Positions 27,914 through 38,377 of a DNA stretch of 64,000 nt are shown here, piece after piece. The notes under the pieces were generated by a model. The model ran no database searches. It was not told where the DNA came from and saw nothing but the letters and a program-made list of their open reading frames with translations. The stretch's first letter is position 1, and every line of letters starts with the position of its first letter. The translations under genes were made by a program, and so were the position numbers. The DNA comes from Azospirillum sp. TSH58 (GTDB lineage Bacteria > Pseudomonadota > Alphaproteobacteria > Azospirillales > Azospirillaceae), in the NCBI RefSeq assembly GCF_003119115.1, contig NZ_CP022364.1, positions 1,688,001 through 1,752,000 of the forward strand, in the 5' to 3' direction.

Positions 27914-29818
27914 ATGGCCACGCTGCAGGAAGCCCTGCTGATCGCCTTCGACCTCCAGCGGGAGGGGCGCTTCGCCGAGGCCGACTCGGTCTACGGGCAA
28001 ATCCTCGACGCCGTTCCCGGCCACCCGCCGGCCCTGCATCTGCGCGGCCTTCTCCTCGCCCAATGCGGGCGGCTGGAGGAGGGCTGCGCCCTGGTCGGGC
28101 AGGCCGTCGCCGGGGATGGGAGCCAGCCCGACCCGCAAGCCAACCACGCCAACCTGCTGGAGGCTCTGGGCCGGTTCGGCGCGGCGGCGGAAGCGCTGGC
28201 CCGCGCCGCCGCCCTCGATCCGGAGCGGGTGGCGCTTCTCAACAATTTCGCGGTGCGCCGGCTGGCCGCCGGCGACCCGGCGACGGCGGAGCGGGCCCTG
28301 CGCGCGGCGGTGGAGCTTCGGCCGGGGCTCGCCGACCCGCGCATCAACCTTGCCCGGGCGCTGGACGCGCTGGGCCGGACGGACGCGGCGCTGGCCCAGC
28401 GGCGGGCGGCCGCGCTGCTGGCGCCGGACGACGCCGGCCTGCTGGGCGCGCTGGCCGCGCGGGCCGACGCGGGGGAGAGGGACCTGCGCCGCGCCCTGCG
28501 GCTCGACCCGGAGCGGGCGGCGCTGTGGAACCGGCTGGGGGCGTGGCGGAAGGACCGCGGCGCGCTGCCCGCCGCCCGTAGCGCCTATGAGCGCGGGCTG
28601 ACGCTGGACCCCGCCGACGCCGCGCTGTGGAACAACCGGGCCAACGTGCTGAAGGGGCAGGGCGATCCGGACGGCGCGCGGGACGCCCTGCGGCGGGCGG
28701 CGGCGCTCCGGCCGGACTCGGCGGCCATCCGCAACAACCTGTCCGACGCCCACACGCTCTGCGGCGATCCGGCGGCGGCGCTGGCGGAGGCGGAGGCGGC
28801 GCTCGCCCGCGATCCCGCCCTGGCCGACGCGCGGCTGGCGCGGGCCTCGGCGCTGCTGGCGCTCGGGCGCTTCGCCGAGGGCTGGGACGCCTGGGAGGAC
28901 CGCTGGTCCGCCGAGCCCTGGTGCCGCACCGCCGGGCGCTTCCCGCAGCCGCTGTGGACCGGCGGGCCGCTCGGCGGCGGACGGCTGCTCGTCTGGGGGG
29001 AGCAGGGGGTGGGCGACGAGCTGATGTTCGCCACGCTGCTCCCCTTGTTGACGCAATCGTCAACGAAAGAGACGCAATCATCAACGGGGGCTTTGGCGGG
29101 CTGCCTGTTGGAATGCGACGCCCGGCTGGCGCCGCTGTTCGCCCGCGCGCTGCCGGGGGTGGAGGTGGTGCCGCGCGGCCCCCGGCCGGACCCGCGCCTG
29201 TCCGCCCCGGACATCGCGGCGCAGATCCCGTCGGGCAGCCTGCCGCGCCTGCTGCTGCGCGCCGAGGAGGATTTCCGCCGGCTCCGCCCGATCCTGAAAG
29301 CCGATCCGGCGCGGGTGCCGGCGCTTCGGCGGACCGGCCGGCGGCCCCTGGTCGGCATTGCCTGGCACACCACCAACCCGAAATGGGGACGCCTGCGCAA
29401 CGTGCCGCTGGCCGATCTGGCGCGCACGCTGCACGGCGCGGGCGCCGAGATGGTGGTGCTGCAATACGGAGACTGCGCGGAGGAGGTGGCGGCCCTGGCG
29501 GCGGAGGGCATCGCCATCGCGCTGCCTGCCGGGCTGGACCGCAAGGACGACCTGGAGGGGCTGGCCGCGCAGATCGCCGCCACCGACCTCGTCGTCACCA
29601 TCGACAACGCGACCGCCCATCTGGCCGGCGCGCTGGGGCATCCGGTCTGGCTGCTGCTGTCCCACGCGCCGGACTGGCGCTGGCTGATGGGACGGGACGA
29701 CAGCCCCTGGTACCCCTCCGCCCGCCTGTTCCGCCAGACCCGGAGCGGCGACTGGTCCGGCCCGGCGGAGGCGGTGGCGCGCGCCTTGCGGGGGCTGGTG
29801 GACGGCGCGGAGGGCTGA
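27914..29818 (+). CDS. TPR protein with glycosyltransferase-9-like C-terminal domain
   Basis: A 634-residue cytoplasmic protein. Residues 1 to about 330 are tandem tetratricopeptide repeats (for example [15 protein letters not shown] and [15 protein letters not shown]). The rest resembles heptosyltransferase-like domains found behind TPR arrays: [32 protein letters not shown], and [20 protein letters not shown]. Such proteins are linked to surface glycan or flagellin glycosylation; the role here is inferred. Residues about 379-392 ([12 protein letters not shown]) are an odd insertion made from a repeated DNA motif. It lies between ubiE and mutM, which are often neighbours elsewhere. Confidence 0.75.
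   Translation: MATLQEALLIAFDLQREGRFAEADSVYGQILDAVPGHPPALHLRGLLLAQCGRLEEGCALVGQAVAGDGSQPDPQANHANLLEALGRFGAAAEALARAAALDPERVALLNNFAVRRLAAGDPATAERALRAAVELRPGLADPRINLARALDALGRTDAALAQRRAAALLAPDDAGLLGALAARADAGERDLRRALRLDPERAALWNRLGAWRKDRGALPAARSAYERGLTLDPADAALWNNRANVLKGQGDPDGARDALRRAAALRPDSAAIRNNLSDAHTLCGDPAAALAEAEAALARDPALADARLARASALLALGRFAEGWDAWEDRWSAEPWCRTAGRFPQPLWTGGPLGGGRLLVWGEQGVGDELMFATLLPLLTQSSTKETQSSTGALAGCLLECDARLAPLFARALPGVEVVPRGPRPDPRLSAPDIAAQIPSGSLPRLLLRAEEDFRRLRPILKADPARVPALRRTGRRPLVGIAWHTTNPKWGRLRNVPLADLARTLHGAGAEMVVLQYGDCAEEVAALAAEGIAIALPAGLDRKDDLEGLAAQIAATDLVVTIDNATAHLAGALGHPVWLLLSHAPDWRWLMGRDDSPWYPSARLFRQTRSGDWSGPAEAVARALRGLVDGAEG
29050..29086. repeat. 16-bp near-direct repeat inside the TPR gene
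   Basis: GACGCAATCGTCAACG (29050-29065) and GACGCAATCATCAACG (29071-29086) differ by one base and are five bases apart. The first copy also forms a perfect inverted repeat, GTTGACG-CAAT-CGTCAAC. The repeat encodes the Ser/Thr-rich insertion in the glycosyltransferase-like domain. It may be the scar of a small mobile element. Confidence 0.6.
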
Positions 29819-29918
29819 GGGCGCCATTCCGCCGCCGCCGCGGGCGACCCGTTCCCGAATGGGCGTCGACAGGTGCCCCTTGCGTCAACCGGCGCTTCCC
29901 ACCATCCTCCTTGCCATC

Positions 29919-30761
29919 ATGCCCGAGCTTCCCGAAGTCGAAACCGTCTGCCGTGGCCTCGCCCCGCATCTGGAGGGGCGGACGCTGGTCCAGGTGCTCC
30001 AGCGCCGCGCCAACCTGCGCGTTCCCTTTCCGGCCGGCTTCTGCGAGCGGCTGACCGGGCGCCGCGTCGAGTCGGTGCGCCGCCGCGCCAAATACATCCT
30101 GGTCCATCTCGACGACGGGACGGTGCTGATCGCCCATCTCGGCATGTCGGGCCGCATGATCATCACGCCGGAACGGCCCGCCGCCTGGGGCGCCCACGAC
30201 CATGTCGTGCTGGAGACCGACGCCGGGACGGTGGTGACCTTCAACGACGCCCGCCGTTTCGGCCTGATGGACCTCGCCATGGCGGAGACGCTCGCCGAGC
30301 ACCCGCTGCTGCGCGCCCTCGGGCCGGAGCCGCTGGGCAACGCCTTCTCCGGACCGGTGCTGGCCGACCGGCTGGCCGGGCGGATGACCAGCATCAAGGC
30401 CGCCCTGCTGGATCAGAGCGTGGTCGCCGGGCTCGGCAACATCTACGTGTCGGAGGCGCTGTTCCTCGCCCGCCTCAGCCCCACGCGCATCGCCGCCACG
30501 GTGACCGGCGCCAAGGCGGAGCGGCTGGCCACGGCGATCCGCGAGGTGCTGGAGCGGGCCATCGCCGCGGGGGGATCGTCCTTGCGCGACTACCGGCAGG
30601 CGTCGGGGGAGCTCGGCTACTTCCAGCACCAGTTCTCGGTCTACGACCGCGAGGGCGCGCCCTGTCCGGGCTGCAGCTGCGACGTGGCGAAGACCGGGGG
30701 CATCCGCCGCATCGTCCAGGCGGGCCGTTCGACTTTCTATTGTCCGCAACGCCAGCGTTGA
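29919..30761 (+). CDS. mutM: Formamidopyrimidine-DNA glycosylase (MutM/Fpg)
   Basis: Removes 8-oxoguanine and formamidopyrimidines and nicks the abasic site. The 280-residue protein begins with the catalytic MPELPEVET (Pro1 after Met removal, Glu2). It has the lysine-containing [11 protein letters not shown], and [20 protein letters not shown] with the DNA-binding Asn. The C-terminal zinc-finger region starts CPGC and ends [10 protein letters not shown]. The usual C-x2-C at the end reads C-P-Q-R here, so the fourth zinc ligand seems to be missing. ATG 29919 is fixed by the N-terminal catalytic residues. Confidence 0.94.
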   Translation: MPELPEVETVCRGLAPHLEGRTLVQVLQRRANLRVPFPAGFCERLTGRRVESVRRRAKYILVHLDDGTVLIAHLGMSGRMIITPERPAAWGAHDHVVLETDAGTVVTFNDARRFGLMDLAMAETLAEHPLLRALGPEPLGNAFSGPVLADRLAGRMTSIKAALLDQSVVAGLGNIYVSEALFLARLSPTRIAATVTGAKAERLATAIREVLERAIAAGGSSLRDYRQASGELGYFQHQFSVYDREGAPCPGCSCDVAKTGGIRRIVQAGRSTFYCPQRQR

Positions 30762-30775
30762 TATAGGTGGAGGGT

Positions 30776-31237
30776 ATGACGGCTCCATCGGCCACCGCCA
30801 GGGCGGCGCTCGCCGCCCTCCTCCTCGCCGGCCCCGCCCTTGCGGGTCTGGCCGGGGTTCCATTGCCCGCCACCTCGTCCGCCTGGGCGGCCGACTCCGC
30901 CCGTTACGTCGAAGGGATGGGGGACGTGCCGGTCATGCCGGGCCTTGCCCCCGCCGAGGAGGCGCCGCTGGTCTTCGACAAGCCCGCCGGGCGCATCGCG
31001 CAGTCCGTCATGGCGGGCGCCATGGACCGCAACGCGGTCCTGTCCTTCTACAACCAGACCATGCCCCAGCTCGGCTGGAGCCGCACCGCGCAACGGGCGG
31101 GCGGGGGCGCCAGTTTCCTGCGGGAGGGCGAGGAGCTGCGCCTGGAATTCGTCGAGCCGGCCCCCGCCACCGCCGCGAGGGCCACCGCCCGGAAGGCGGC
31201 GGCCACGGTCGTCCGCTTCTCGCTGATTCCGCGCTGA
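30776..31237 (+). CDS. Exported protein of unknown function
   Basis: A 153-residue protein with a signal peptide ([16 protein letters not shown], cleavage near SAWA-ADS). The mature part is small. It has [13 protein letters not shown], a helix ending [14 protein letters not shown], and a beta segment [17 protein letters not shown]. The last pattern resembles small periplasmic domains that follow a secreted N-terminus, but I cannot name a family. A GGAGGG site is very close to the ATG at 30776. It starts 15 bases after mutM and precedes echA, so it is probably co-transcribed with mutM. Confidence 0.7.
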   Translation: MTAPSATARAALAALLLAGPALAGLAGVPLPATSSAWAADSARYVEGMGDVPVMPGLAPAEEAPLVFDKPAGRIAQSVMAGAMDRNAVLSFYNQTMPQLGWSRTAQRAGGGASFLREGEELRLEFVEPAPATAARATARKAAATVVRFSLIPR

Positions 31238-31317
31238 GTCCTCCGGAAGAGGCCAAGAGCAAACCAGAAGCACCCCCGCCCGGAGCGAGGGGGCAAACCA
31301 CGGGAGCCTGCTGCATC

Positions 31318-32094
31318 ATGCCGTACGAAACCATTCTCGTCGAAACCCGCGGACCGGTCGGGCTCGTCACGCTGAACCGGCCAAAGGCGCTGAACGCGCT
31401 GTCCGACCTGCTGGTGACCGAGCTGGGCCAGGCGCTGGACGCGCTGGAGGCCGACGACTCCGTCGGCGCCATCGTGGTCACGGGTTCGGAGAAGGCCTTC
31501 GCCGCCGGCGCCGACATCAAGGAGATGCAGAACTTCTCCTACATGGACGTCTACAAGGCCAACTTCATCACCGCCAAGTGGGAGCGGCTGGCCAAGTGCC
31601 GCAAGCCGACCATCGCCGCGGTCGCCGGCTACGCGCTGGGCGGCGGCTGCGAGCTGGCGATGATGGCCGACTTCATCCTCGCCGCCGACACCGCCAAGTT
31701 CGGCCAGCCCGAGATCACCATCGGCACCATCCCCGGCGCCGGCGGCACGCAGCGCCTGACCCGCTTCGTCGGCAAGTCCAAGGCCATGGAGATGTGCCTG
31801 ACCGGCCGCCTGATGGACGCCGCCGAGGCCGAGCGCGCCGGCCTCGTCAGCCGCGTGGTGCCGGCGGCGGAGCTGGTGGACGAGGCGGTGAAGGTCGCCG
31901 AGAAGATCGCCAAGCTCTCGCGCCCGGTCGTCATGATGGCCAAGGACGCCGTCAACGCCGCCTACGAGACGACCATGTCGGAGGGCATCCGGGTGGAACG
32001 CCGAATCTTCCACGCGACTTTCGCCATCGAAGACCAGAAGGAAGGCATGGCCGCCTTCGCCGAAAAGCGTCAGCCCGATTGGAAGCATCGCTGA
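31318..32094 (+). CDS. echA: Enoyl-CoA hydratase
   Basis: Crotonase-fold enzyme adding water to 2-enoyl-CoA, probably in fatty-acid or branched-chain acid breakdown. The 258 residues match the family. Visible are [11 protein letters not shown] (oxyanion hole and CoA site), [19 protein letters not shown] and the catalytic Glu region [19 protein letters not shown], where both catalytic carboxylates are kept. The short-chain, mitochondrial-type pattern fits a true hydratase rather than an isomerase. A mutM-echA-rpsT-dnaA order is common in alphaproteobacteria. Confidence 0.93.
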   Translation: MPYETILVETRGPVGLVTLNRPKALNALSDLLVTELGQALDALEADDSVGAIVVTGSEKAFAAGADIKEMQNFSYMDVYKANFITAKWERLAKCRKPTIAAVAGYALGGGCELAMMADFILAADTAKFGQPEITIGTIPGAGGTQRLTRFVGKSKAMEMCLTGRLMDAAEAERAGLVSRVVPAAELVDEAVKVAEKIAKLSRPVVMMAKDAVNAAYETTMSEGIRVERRIFHATFAIEDQKEGMAAFAEKRQPDWKHR

Positions 32095-32106
32095 CATCCC
32101 CCGACT

Positions 32107-32131
32107 CCTCCCCCGTATCTAGCGGGGGAGG
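32107..32131. repeat. GC-rich palindrome after echA, copy B
   Basis: CCTCCCCCG (32107-32115) pairs exactly with CGGGGGAGG (32123-32131) around TATCTAG. It resembles the copies at 16 kb and 40 kb and probably serves as the transcript end of echA. There is no T-run. Confidence 0.6.
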
Positions 32132-32193
32132 GGCAGAAATCCGTCAAGATCTCGTAATCTTTCCTTTGCCGAAAAACAGTGTTGGACGGTGCC

Positions 32194-32222
32194 TTGACTC
32201 CCATTCGGCTGGAGCGTATAAG
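32194..32222 (+). promoter_or_regulatory. rpsT promoter
   Basis: TTGACT (32194-32199), a 17-base spacer and TATAAG (32217-32222) form a near-consensus housekeeping promoter. It predicts a start near 32229 and a leader of about 40 bases before rpsT. The strength fits a ribosomal protein gene. Confidence 0.8.
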
Positions 32223-32267
32223 GCCCCCTCGCACTGGGACAGGCGTGTCGTCCGGAGTAGGGTTTTC

Positions 32268-32528
32268 ATGGCCAATCATAAGTCTGCTGAAAAGCGCATT
32301 CGTCAAACCGCGCGTCGTACGGAGATCAACCGTAACCGCGTCAGCCGTATCCGCACCTTCGTGAAGAAGGTCGAGACGGCGATCTCGTCCGGCAACAAGG
32401 CTGAAGCCGCTGAGGCTTTCAAGGCCGCGCAGCCGGAACTGATGCGTGGAGCCTCCAAGGGCGTTCTGCACAAGAACACCGTGTCGCGCAAGCTGTCGCG
32501 CCTGTCGGCCCGCATCAAGGCTCTCTGA
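32268..32528 (+). CDS. rpsT: 30S ribosomal protein S20
   Basis: S20 is a primary 16S rRNA-binding protein. The 86-residue basic product starts [17 protein letters not shown]. It has the typical second half [28 protein letters not shown] stands before the ATG. It has its own strong promoter and its own terminator, so it is a single-gene transcript. It lies upstream of dnaA as in many alphaproteobacteria. Confidence 0.97.
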   Translation: MANHKSAEKRIRQTARRTEINRNRVSRIRTFVKKVETAISSGNKAEAAEAFKAAQPELMRGASKGVLHKNTVSRKLSRLSARIKAL

Positions 32529-32545
32529 GTTTACTCGGCGTTATA

Positions 32546-32577
32546 AAGCCGCGCACCAGGTCTGGGCGCGGCTTTTT
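32546..32577 (+). terminator. Intrinsic terminator after rpsT
   Basis: A stem of about 13 pairs with one bulged A (AAGCCGCGCACCAG with CTGGGCGCGGCTT, loop GT) is followed by TTTTT at 32573-32577 and a second T-run just beyond. It is one of the clearest terminators in the window. Confidence 0.92.
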
Positions 32578-33146
32578 GCGTTTTTGATAAGTACAGTCTC
32601 CGTTCCTTCCGAGTCCTCCGGCAATACTCCGGCGGGGCAGGGGATCACGGCTGCTGGATGGCGAGTCGCCTCCAGCGGTTCTGGTCTTGCGTGAAGGCAG
32701 GGGCGGGGGGCGGGGACGCTGCGTGATTTTTGCCGCAGTCCGGACCGTTCGCTTTCTGTCCTATTGCCACGGCGGGGGCGGCTGATTAGACTTTCCATCC
32801 GTTGGGAATGGCGCACCGATGTTGTCTTTGATGTCACGCGTCATTCGCTGAAGGACGGAGACGTTCAAAGCGGCGGGCAAGGCTGCGGGGCGCTCAAGAG
32901 GCTCGACTCAACCCGTTGCTCCTGGAGCGATGCTTTTCTTAAAACTCGACGTGGCAAAGGCGGAGTCCAACTTCGCCGAAGGGATAGTATTGCCGCCCAG
33001 TTGGGAGGCATCCACCGTTGGAGTCTTCAGGAGAGGAACGTTTTGAAGGCGCGGGACCTAAGTTAAGGGGTCTGAGTTGAGTCGGCGGGACGGTGCCCCC
33101 TGCGGCGCGGGGCCGTCCGGGGGGAAAGGAGCGGGGTAGGGGAAGC
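32578..33146 (+). other. Long non-coding gap before dnaA
   Basis: No convincing gene is seen in these 569 bases; an open frame at 32764-33066 has no family likeness or ribosome-binding site. The gap must hold the dnaA promoter and leader. I looked for TTATNCACA-type DnaA boxes on both strands and found none, and no AT-rich unwinding element, so an origin here is not supported. AGGGGA precedes the dnaA ATG. Confidence 0.6.
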
Positions 33147-34676
33147 ATGTCGGTCGGCGCGTCGTTGGATCAGCAGTGGGCCCGCATCCGGGGCCGCCTC
33201 AAGGACGAGGTGGGCGAGATCGCCTACCGCAGCTGGCTGCAGCCGCTTTCCTTCGCCGGCATCCGCGGCGGGGAGGTGCGCATCGTCGTGCCCACCCGCT
33301 TCATGCGCGACTGGGTGCTGACCCACTACGCCGACCGCATCCGCAACCTGTGGGCCGGCGAGAATCCGGACGTGCTGTCCATCGACGTCGTGGTCGCCTC
33401 GGCCAACGCGCCGTCCATGCTGATGCCGGACGAGAATGGGGGCGAGGCGTCGCGCGACTCCGATCCGGTCGACGGCGCCGTCGGCGGCGGTCCGGTTCCC
33501 CCGGCGCCTGCCCCGCGGGCCGCGGCGTTCAGCCAATCCGCTTCCTACGGCGCGACCTCCTACATCGGCTCCTCCTATTCGGCGGGGCCGCCCTCCTTCG
33601 CGTCGGACGAGTCGCCCACGGCGGTCGCCTCGGTGCTGGAGGACCGGACGGACATCTCCGCGCCGCTGGACCCGCGCTTCACCTTCGAGAATTTCGTGGT
33701 GGGCAAGCCGAACGAGCTGGCTCACGCCGCCGCCCGGCGCGTCGCCGACGCCACCTCGGTCACCTTCAACCCGCTGTTCCTCTATGGCGGGGTCGGGCTG
33801 GGCAAGACCCACCTGATGCACGCCATCGCCTGGCAGATCCGGCGGAACGATCCGAACCGCAAGGTGATCTACCTGTCGGCGGAAAAGTTCATGTACCAAT
33901 TCATCCGGGCGCTGCGCTTCAAGGACACCATGGCCTTCAAGCAGCAGTTCCGCTCGGTGGACGTGCTGATGATCGACGACGTGCAGTTCATCAGCGGCAA
34001 GGACAGCACCCAGGAGGAGTTCTTCCACACCTTCAACGCGCTGGTGGACCAGAACCGTCAGGTCATCATCTCCGCCGACAAGAGCCCGTCCGACCTGGAA
34101 GGCATGGAGGAGCGGCTGCGCTCCCGCCTCGGCTGGGGCCTCGTCGCGGACATCCACCCGACCACCTACGAGCTGCGGCTGGGCATCCTCCAGGCCAAGG
34201 CCGACGCGCTGAACGCGGCCATCCCGCTGAAGGTTCTGGAGTTCCTCGCCCACAAGATCACCTCGAACGTGCGCGAGCTGGAGGGGGCGCTGAACCGCAT
34301 CGTCGCGCACGCCGAGCTGGTCGGGCGGGCCATCTCGCTGGAATCGACGCAGGAGGTGCTGCACGACCTGCTGCGCGCCAACGACCGGCGCGTCACCATC
34401 GACGAGATCCAGAAGCGGGTGGCGGAGCATTTCAACATCCGCGTCGCCGACATGCATTCGGCCCGCCGTGCCCGCGCCGTGGCCCGGCCGCGGCAGGTCG
34501 CCATGTACCTCGCCAAGCAGCTCACCGCCCGCTCCCTGCCGGAGATCGGGCGCAAGTTCGGCGGGCGCGACCACACCACCGTGATGCACGCGGTGAAGAA
34601 GGTGGAGGAACTGCGCACCACCGACCCCGCCTTCGCCGAGGACGTGGAGCTTCTCCGCCGCATGCTGGAAAGCTGA
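33147..34676 (+). CDS. dnaA: Chromosomal replication initiator DnaA
   Basis: The AAA+ protein that melts oriC. The 509 residues contain domain I ([24 protein letters not shown]). A long, low-complexity domain II of about 90 residues is rich in Pro, Ser and Ala. The AAA+ domain follows, with Walker A GGVGLGKT at 214-221 and Walker [11 protein letters not shown] at 271-280. Domain IV carries the DNA-binding signature [11 protein letters not shown] at about 472-482. ATG 33147 follows AGGGGA. dnaN does not follow; a diguanylate cyclase gene does. Confidence 0.97.
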   Translation: MSVGASLDQQWARIRGRLKDEVGEIAYRSWLQPLSFAGIRGGEVRIVVPTRFMRDWVLTHYADRIRNLWAGENPDVLSIDVVVASANAPSMLMPDENGGEASRDSDPVDGAVGGGPVPPAPAPRAAAFSQSASYGATSYIGSSYSAGPPSFASDESPTAVASVLEDRTDISAPLDPRFTFENFVVGKPNELAHAAARRVADATSVTFNPLFLYGGVGLGKTHLMHAIAWQIRRNDPNRKVIYLSAEKFMYQFIRALRFKDTMAFKQQFRSVDVLMIDDVQFISGKDSTQEEFFHTFNALVDQNRQVIISADKSPSDLEGMEERLRSRLGWGLVADIHPTTYELRLGILQAKADALNAAIPLKVLEFLAHKITSNVRELEGALNRIVAHAELVGRAISLESTQEVLHDLLRANDRRVTIDEIQKRVAEHFNIRVADMHSARRARAVARPRQVAMYLAKQLTARSLPEIGRKFGGRDHTTVMHAVKKVEELRTTDPAFAEDVELLRRMLES

Positions 34677-34795
34677 GCGGGCCGGTTGGCCGGCTCGGAA
34701 AGCGGCAGCGGCGTGGAATGCCCCTTCCAAAAATGATGGCATTTTATACAAAACCCTTGTAAACACCCCGCTGGTGCCTGCAAGGGGTGGCTGCC

Positions 34796-35755
34796 ATGAA
34801 GTCCGGCTCAACCGCGGAGACGAACGTTCTCGTCGCCGACGACTCCTCCGTTGTCCGGAAGATCCTGAAGGACCACCTGGAGGCGTACGGTTACCGGGTC
34901 CTTCTGGCGCGCGACGGGCGGGAGGCGCTGGACCTCTACCACCTCCACGACATCCACATCCTGATCACCGATCTGGAAATGCCGCGGATGGACGGGCTGG
35001 AACTGTGCTGGCTGATCCGGGCGGAGGACGACCAGCACCGCACCTTCTCCATCCTGATGACCGCGGACGACGACATCCAGCGCCGGATCGAGGCGTTCGA
35101 CGCCGGCGCCGACGAGTTCCTGACCAAGCCCATCGACATGCCCATGCTGCGCGCCCGCGTGCGCGCCGGCGAACGCATCACCCGCACGCACCGGGTGATG
35201 GCGGAGATGCTGAACACCGATTACCTGACGGGCGTCCTGAACCGCCGCCGCTTCATGGAGCGGCTGGAGCAGCAGCACCGGCTGCTTCAAGGCGGAAACG
35301 GAACGGACCAGGCCACGCCCTTCGCCGTCGCGCTGTTCGACATCGACCATTTCAAGCGCGTCAACGACACCTATGGCCATTCCAACGGCGACCTCGCGCT
35401 GACGCTGTTCGCCCAGACCTGCGCGGCCCGCGTGCCGCCCGGCGGTTTCCTCGGCCGCCTGGGTGGGGAGGAGTTCTGCATGGTCCTGCCCGCCCCGCAG
35501 GTGGAGACGGCCATCGCCAAGGCGGAGGAGATCCGCGTGGCGACCGAGGCGCTGACCGCCCGCACCGCCGAGGGCGCCCTTTTCGCCTTCACCGTCAGCA
35601 TCGGCATCTGCCCGGCGGACGGGACGGAGACGGTGGCCGATCTGATCAAGCGGGCCGACGAGTCGCTCTATTTCGCGAAGAACAGCGGGCGCAACCGCAC
35701 CGTGGTCTGCGGCATCGACGGCGTGGTGGTGAAGGCCCGCTTCTACGTGATGTGA
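34796..35755 (+). CDS. Response regulator with GGDEF domain (diguanylate cyclase)
   Basis: A 319-residue PleD-like two-domain protein. The receiver domain (about 10-125) has the acidic pair DD at 15-16, phospho-acceptor Asp59 in ILITDLEMPRMDG, and the Lys in FLTKPID. The GGDEF domain (about 155-310) has FDIDHFKRVNDTYGH and an intact GRLGGEEF active site at about 223-227, so it should make cyclic di-GMP. No RxxD inhibitory site stands before GGEEF. No partner histidine kinase is adjacent. ATG 34796 follows AAGGGG; GTG 34787 is an alternative. Confidence 0.9.
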   Translation: MKSGSTAETNVLVADDSSVVRKILKDHLEAYGYRVLLARDGREALDLYHLHDIHILITDLEMPRMDGLELCWLIRAEDDQHRTFSILMTADDDIQRRIEAFDAGADEFLTKPIDMPMLRARVRAGERITRTHRVMAEMLNTDYLTGVLNRRRFMERLEQQHRLLQGGNGTDQATPFAVALFDIDHFKRVNDTYGHSNGDLALTLFAQTCAARVPPGGFLGRLGGEEFCMVLPAPQVETAIAKAEEIRVATEALTARTAEGALFAFTVSIGICPADGTETVADLIKRADESLYFAKNSGRNRTVVCGIDGVVVKARFYVM

Positions 35756-35931
35756 GCCCGGCGGCGCCTATGACAGGCCGATGAAGTTTGCGCCCACTCC
35801 CGCTTGAGCCATGGACGGCGCCCGGATATCGCGGCACAGTTGCCGCTGCGGCGGAGTCCGGCAGGACCGGCCCCGCGACCGGCAAAGCCAGCATGAATTC
35901 GGGCCAATAAGAAAAGGGGAGAGTAGGTGCC

Positions 35932-37116
35932 ATGACCAAGGTTCCGCAAACCACCAGCCTGGAACAGCGCTCCAGCGCCGAGACCCAGCGCGCCGCCAAG
36001 GGCTTCACCCGCCGCCTGCTGCTCCAGGGCGCTGCGGCCGTCGCGGGCGTCGCCTCGGTCGGCCCCTTCATCCTGCGCGAGGGCCACGCCGCGTCGGGCA
36101 GCGTCAAGATCTTCTCCTGGGCCGGCTACATCAGCCCGGACATGCTGGCCGACTTCGAGAAGAAGACCGGCATCAAGGCCACCCTGACCGAATACGGCAC
36201 CAACGACGAGCTGCTGAACCAGCTCAAGGCCACGGGCGGCGCCGGCTTCGACATCATCCATCCCACGGTGGACCGCGTGCCGAACTATGTGGAGTTCGAG
36301 CTGGTCCAGCCGCTGGACGAATCGAAGGTCAAATGGGACGGCTGCCTGAAGTCGGCGGTCGAGGGCTCCGCCGCCATGGGCGGCGTGGTCGGCGGCAAGC
36401 GCTTCTTCGCCCCCGCCGACTGGGGGACGGAGGCCATCGCCTACGACCAGGCCAAGGCGCCGCTGACCTACGGCACCGCCAGCTACGGCGACCTGTGGAA
36501 GCCGGAGCACGCCGGCAAGGTGACGGTGCGCGGCCATTCCGGCCTGATCGGCATCGGCCTGTGGCTGGAAGGCCAGGGCAAGCTGCCCCACCCGATCCGC
36601 GAGCAGTTCAAGGACGAGGCGAAGGCGCGTGCCAACTTCGACGCGATCCTTCAGGTCGCCTCGGCCAACAAGAAGGCCATCGGCCAGTTCTGGTCGAACG
36701 AGAACGAGGCGCAGGGCGCCTTCCGCACCAACGGCTGCGTCATCGGCCAGACCTGGGATTCGTCCGCGGTCGCCCTGCGCAAGGAGGGGCTGCCGATCCG
36801 CTTCCTGGCGCCGAAGGAAGGGGCGCTGGCCTGGATGGAGGGCTTCGCGATCCCGGCCAAGGCGGCGAACCTGGAGCAGGCCTACGCCTGGATCAACTGG
36901 TTCTACACGCCGGAGGCGGGCGCGCTCTACACCAACCATTCCGGCATCTCCAGCACGGCGGTCGGGGCGGAGGCGCATCTGTCCGACCTGAACAAGCAGT
37001 TCTTCGCCGACGCCTATCCGGGCGACGCGCTGCAGAAGCTGTGGTGGTGGCCGATCCAGGAAGCCTGGTACGTCTCCATCCGCAACGAGTACCAGGACCG
37101 CTTCCTGGCGGCGTGA
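35932..37116 (+). CDS. potD: Polyamine-type ABC transporter substrate-binding protein
   Basis: A periplasmic PotD-like binding protein (394 residues) for spermidine, putrescine or a related cation. It has a twin-arginine signal (FTRRLLLQGAAAVAGVAS) rather than an ordinary Sec signal. Family motifs are SVKIFSWAGYISPDML, YGTNDELLNQLKATGG, FDIIHPTVDRV, and the C-terminal segment AYAWINWFYTPE. The Tat signal implies folding before export. The ATPase gene follows after a 190-bp gap with two GC-rich palindromes. Confidence 0.88.
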   Translation: MTKVPQTTSLEQRSSAETQRAAKGFTRRLLLQGAAAVAGVASVGPFILREGHAASGSVKIFSWAGYISPDMLADFEKKTGIKATLTEYGTNDELLNQLKATGGAGFDIIHPTVDRVPNYVEFELVQPLDESKVKWDGCLKSAVEGSAAMGGVVGGKRFFAPADWGTEAIAYDQAKAPLTYGTASYGDLWKPEHAGKVTVRGHSGLIGIGLWLEGQGKLPHPIREQFKDEAKARANFDAILQVASANKKAIGQFWSNENEAQGAFRTNGCVIGQTWDSSAVALRKEGLPIRFLAPKEGALAWMEGFAIPAKAANLEQAYAWINWFYTPEAGALYTNHSGISSTAVGAEAHLSDLNKQFFADAYPGDALQKLWWWPIQEAWYVSIRNEYQDRFLAA

Positions 37117-37124
37117 CAATTCCC

Positions 37125-37260
37125 CTCTCCCGTCCCCATCGTCCCCTCTCCCCCCTGGGGAGAGGCAGGGTGAGGGGGATGCGCTTTTGCCGGACGCACC
37201 GCCACGCGCAACCCCCTCACCCGGCCCTCCGGGCCACCCTCTCCCCGGAGGGGAGAGGGT
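37125..37260. repeat. Two GC-rich palindromes between potD and potA, copy C
   Basis: CCTCTCCCC-CCT-GGGGAGAGG (37145-37165) and a 10-bp perfect repeat CCCTCTCCCC-GGA-GGGGAGAGGG (37237-37259) stand about 70 bases apart. They are like the copies at 16, 32 and 40 kb. They may stabilise the abundant potD message against 3' decay while allowing read-through to potA. Confidence 0.65.
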
Positions 37261-37309
37261 TAAGGGCGGCGGCCCAACCGGGGATTTCCAGCATTCCAAT
37301 CAGGTGCCT

Positions 37310-38371
<1,062 letters not shown>

Positions 38372-38377
38372 ACGGGT

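Noticed and set aside
32764-33066. 100-codon frame in the gap before dnaA
   Set aside because: No ribosome-binding site, no conserved pattern, and Arg/Ser-rich composition typical of chance frames.
33060-33080. CtrA-like site (GTTAAG...GTTGAG) before dnaA
   Set aside because: Spacing does not fit TTAA-N7-TTAA; only a loose resemblance.
32529-33146. Possible replication origin next to dnaA
   Set aside because: No DnaA box of the TTATNCACA type and no AT-rich tract were found; alphaproteobacterial origins are often elsewhere.
34740-34760. TACAA-AACCC-TTGTA as an operator for the GGDEF gene
   Set aside because: Only five-base arms; too short to separate from chance, although an AT-rich -10-like TTATAC overlaps it.
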